A DNA stretch of 7,633 nucleotides from positions 1-7,633 of the forward strand of contig JACIYD010000067.1 in the NCBI GenBank assembly GCA_014360105.1, given 5' to 3'. Source of the stretch: Clostridia bacterium (GTDB lineage Bacteria > Bacillota > DSM-521 > Neomoorellales > SLTJ01). This document shows, one piece after another, positions 6,313-7,633 of this stretch (its first letter is position 1; every line of letters starts with the position of its first letter). Under the pieces are notes generated by a model. That model was given only the letters and a program-made list of their open reading frames with translations. It was not told where the DNA came from and searched no databases. A program made the translations under genes and the position numbers.

Positions 6313-7633
6313 ATGCCCGTTTTACAGAAGAGCCTACCCCTCGCCGGGAGGGAATTGCGCCTTGAAACCGGGCGTGTCGCCGGACAGGCAGGGGGCGCCG
6401 TCCTGGCAAGATACGGGGACACGGTGGTTCTTGTCACCGCCACGGCGTCGACCCAACCGCGAGAGGGAATTGATTTCTTTCCCCTGACGGTGGACTACGA
6501 AGAGAGGCATTACGCCGTAGGACGTATTCCGGGCGGTTTCATCAAGCGTGAAGGGCGCCCCAGCGAAAAGGCCATTCTTTCCGCCCGCCTGATCGACCGG
6601 CCCATCCGGCCGCTGTTTCCCAAAGATTACCGTAACGACGTTCACGTGGTGGCGACGATTCTGTCTGTCGATCAGGACAACCCCCCGGATGTCCTCGCCA
6701 TTAACGGCGCGGCGGCTGCCCTGACCCTGAGCGAGATTCCCTTTGCCGGCCCGATCGGCGCCGTGCTGGTGGGTTTGGTCGACGGGGAATTAAAGATCAA
6801 CCCGACGCTTGCCGAGCAAGAGCGCAGCCGGTTGCACCTGGTGGTTGCGGGAACGCGGGAAGCCGTGATGATGGTGGAGGCAGAAGCAGAAGAAGTACCG
6901 GAAGAGACCGTGCTTGAGGCCATTGCTCTTGGGCACGCCAAGATCAAAGAAATCGTCGATTTCATCGAAGCGCTTCGCGCCGAAGCCCTGGCCCTTGGTC
7001 TGGCAAGAGAGAAACAAGAAGTCGTTGTCGAGGATCTGGCCGTCGAGTGGGAAGAGGCTTTTGCTCCGGTGGCGCGCGCCATCCTCGCGCCGGCGATGGA
7101 AGGTTGTCTTAAAGAGAAGCTGAACAAGAAAGCACGTGAAAGCCGGCTGGAAGAGGCGAAGGAAGCTGCCTGGCAGAAATTCGTGGAGCTGTCTGGCGTC
7201 GAACCAGATGAGAAACTCACGAAGCAGGTGAAGGCTTACCTGGAGAGGACGGAAAAGGAGCTGCTGCGGGAGATGGTGCTGCGCCGCGGGATACGCCTTG
7301 ACGGGCGAGCCCTGGACGAAATCCGCCCGATAGCCTGTGAGGTGGCCGTCCTCCCCCGTACCCATGGGTCGGCCCTCTTCACCCGCGGGGAAACGCAGGT
7401 GCTCACCGTAGCCACGCTGGGCGCCGTAGGGGACGAACAGATCCTCGACGGGCTGGGGGTAGAGGAATCAAAGCGCTTCATGCACCACTACAATATGCCC
7501 CCTTACAGTACAGGTGAGGCACGCCCCATCCGGGCGCCGAGCCGGCGGGAAATCGGGCATGGCGCCCTGGCGGAACGCGCGCTGGAACGGATGCTTCCCG
7601 CGGAAGAGGATTTCCCCTACACCATCCGCCTTG
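6313..7633 (+). CDS. pnp: Polyribonucleotide nucleotidyltransferase (PNPase), 3' end cut by window edge
   Basis: PNPase is a trimeric, phosphate-dependent 3'-to-5' exoribonuclease that degrades mRNA and can also add nucleotides to 3' ends. The window holds 440 codons of an expected 700 or so and no stop codon. The first RNase PH-like domain has [11 protein letters not shown] (34-44), the block [18 protein letters not shown] (72-89), [14 protein letters not shown] (90-103) and SVDQDNPPD. The helical linker domain covers roughly 150-310. The second RNase PH-like domain starts near 322 with RRGIRLDGR and shows [10 protein letters not shown] (353-362), MHHYNMPP and [14 protein letters not shown]. 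The catalytic Asp of this domain, the KH domain and the S1 domain lie beyond the window. The frame is intact throughout. An in-frame TAG just before ATG 6313 fixes the start. It lies 49 bases after rpsO and is probably co-transcribed with it. Confidence 0.97.
   Translation, partial: MPVLQKSLPLAGRELRLETGRVAGQAGGAVLARYGDTVVLVTATASTQPREGIDFFPLTVDYEERHYAVGRIPGGFIKREGRPSEKAILSARLIDRPIRPLFPKDYRNDVHVVATILSVDQDNPPDVLAINGAAAALTLSEIPFAGPIGAVLVGLVDGELKINPTLAEQERSRLHLVVAGTREAVMMVEAEAEEVPEETVLEAIALGHAKIKEIVDFIEALRAEALALGLAREKQEVVVEDLAVEWEEAFAPVARAILAPAMEGCLKEKLNKKARESRLEEAKEAAWQKFVELSGVEPDEKLTKQVKAYLERTEKELLREMVLRRGIRLDGRALDEIRPIACEVAVLPRTHGSALFTRGETQVLTVATLGAVGDEQILDGLGVEESKRFMHHYNMPPYSTGEARPIRAPSRREIGHGALAERALERMLPAEEDFPYTIRL

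Noticed and set aside
6284..6487. Open frame of 67 codons starting with GTG at 6284, across the start of pnp.
   Set aside because: It is out of frame with the intact and conserved pnp gene, has no ribosome binding site and shows no recognisable motif.

Overview
The window is a stretch of a bacterial translation and RNA-processing operon, with every recognisable gene on the + strand. In order it holds infB (5' end cut off), rbfA, nrnA, truB, ribF, a small uncharacterised gene, rpsO and pnp (3' end cut off). This order, with a DHH-family NrnA-type gene between rbfA and truB, fits Gram-positive Firmicutes of the class Clostridia. The base composition is GC-rich (about 60% by eye), the proteins are rich in Arg and Glu, and IF-2 has a long Pro/Ala linker. 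These traits would suit a Moorella/Desulfotomaculum-like, perhaps thermophilic, lineage. The genus is inference only.

Bases 1-5584 are packed almost without gaps. infB ends 20 bases before rbfA; rbfA and nrnA overlap by 8 bases; the truB ATG directly follows the nrnA stop; the ribF GTG shares one base with the truB stop. The products are initiation factor IF-2, a 30S maturation factor, a nanoRNase/pAp phosphatase, the tRNA psi55 synthase and the bifunctional FAD-forming enzyme. The tight joints point to one polycistronic message with translational coupling.

Bases 5585-5993 form the only break in that pattern. They carry a small gene for a basic DUF4258-like protein of unknown role, whose best start is a GTG with a good ribosome binding site rather than the longer ATG form. 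An AT-rich stretch follows with a good sigma-A-type promoter (TTGCTA, 17 bases, TATAAT) and a GC-rich hairpin in the rpsO leader.

Bases 5994-7633 hold rpsO (ribosomal protein S15) and the first 440 codons of pnp (polynucleotide phosphorylase). A weak hairpin with a T-run lies between them and could act as a partial terminator. pnp has no stop codon inside the window.

Most of the window is ordinary conserved housekeeping sequence. I found no mobile element, CRISPR array, tRNA, rRNA or convincing new multi-gene system. The items most worth a second look are the small DUF4258-like gene, the rpsO leader, a possible internal start in infB, and the nrnA-TAG-ATG-truB junction.
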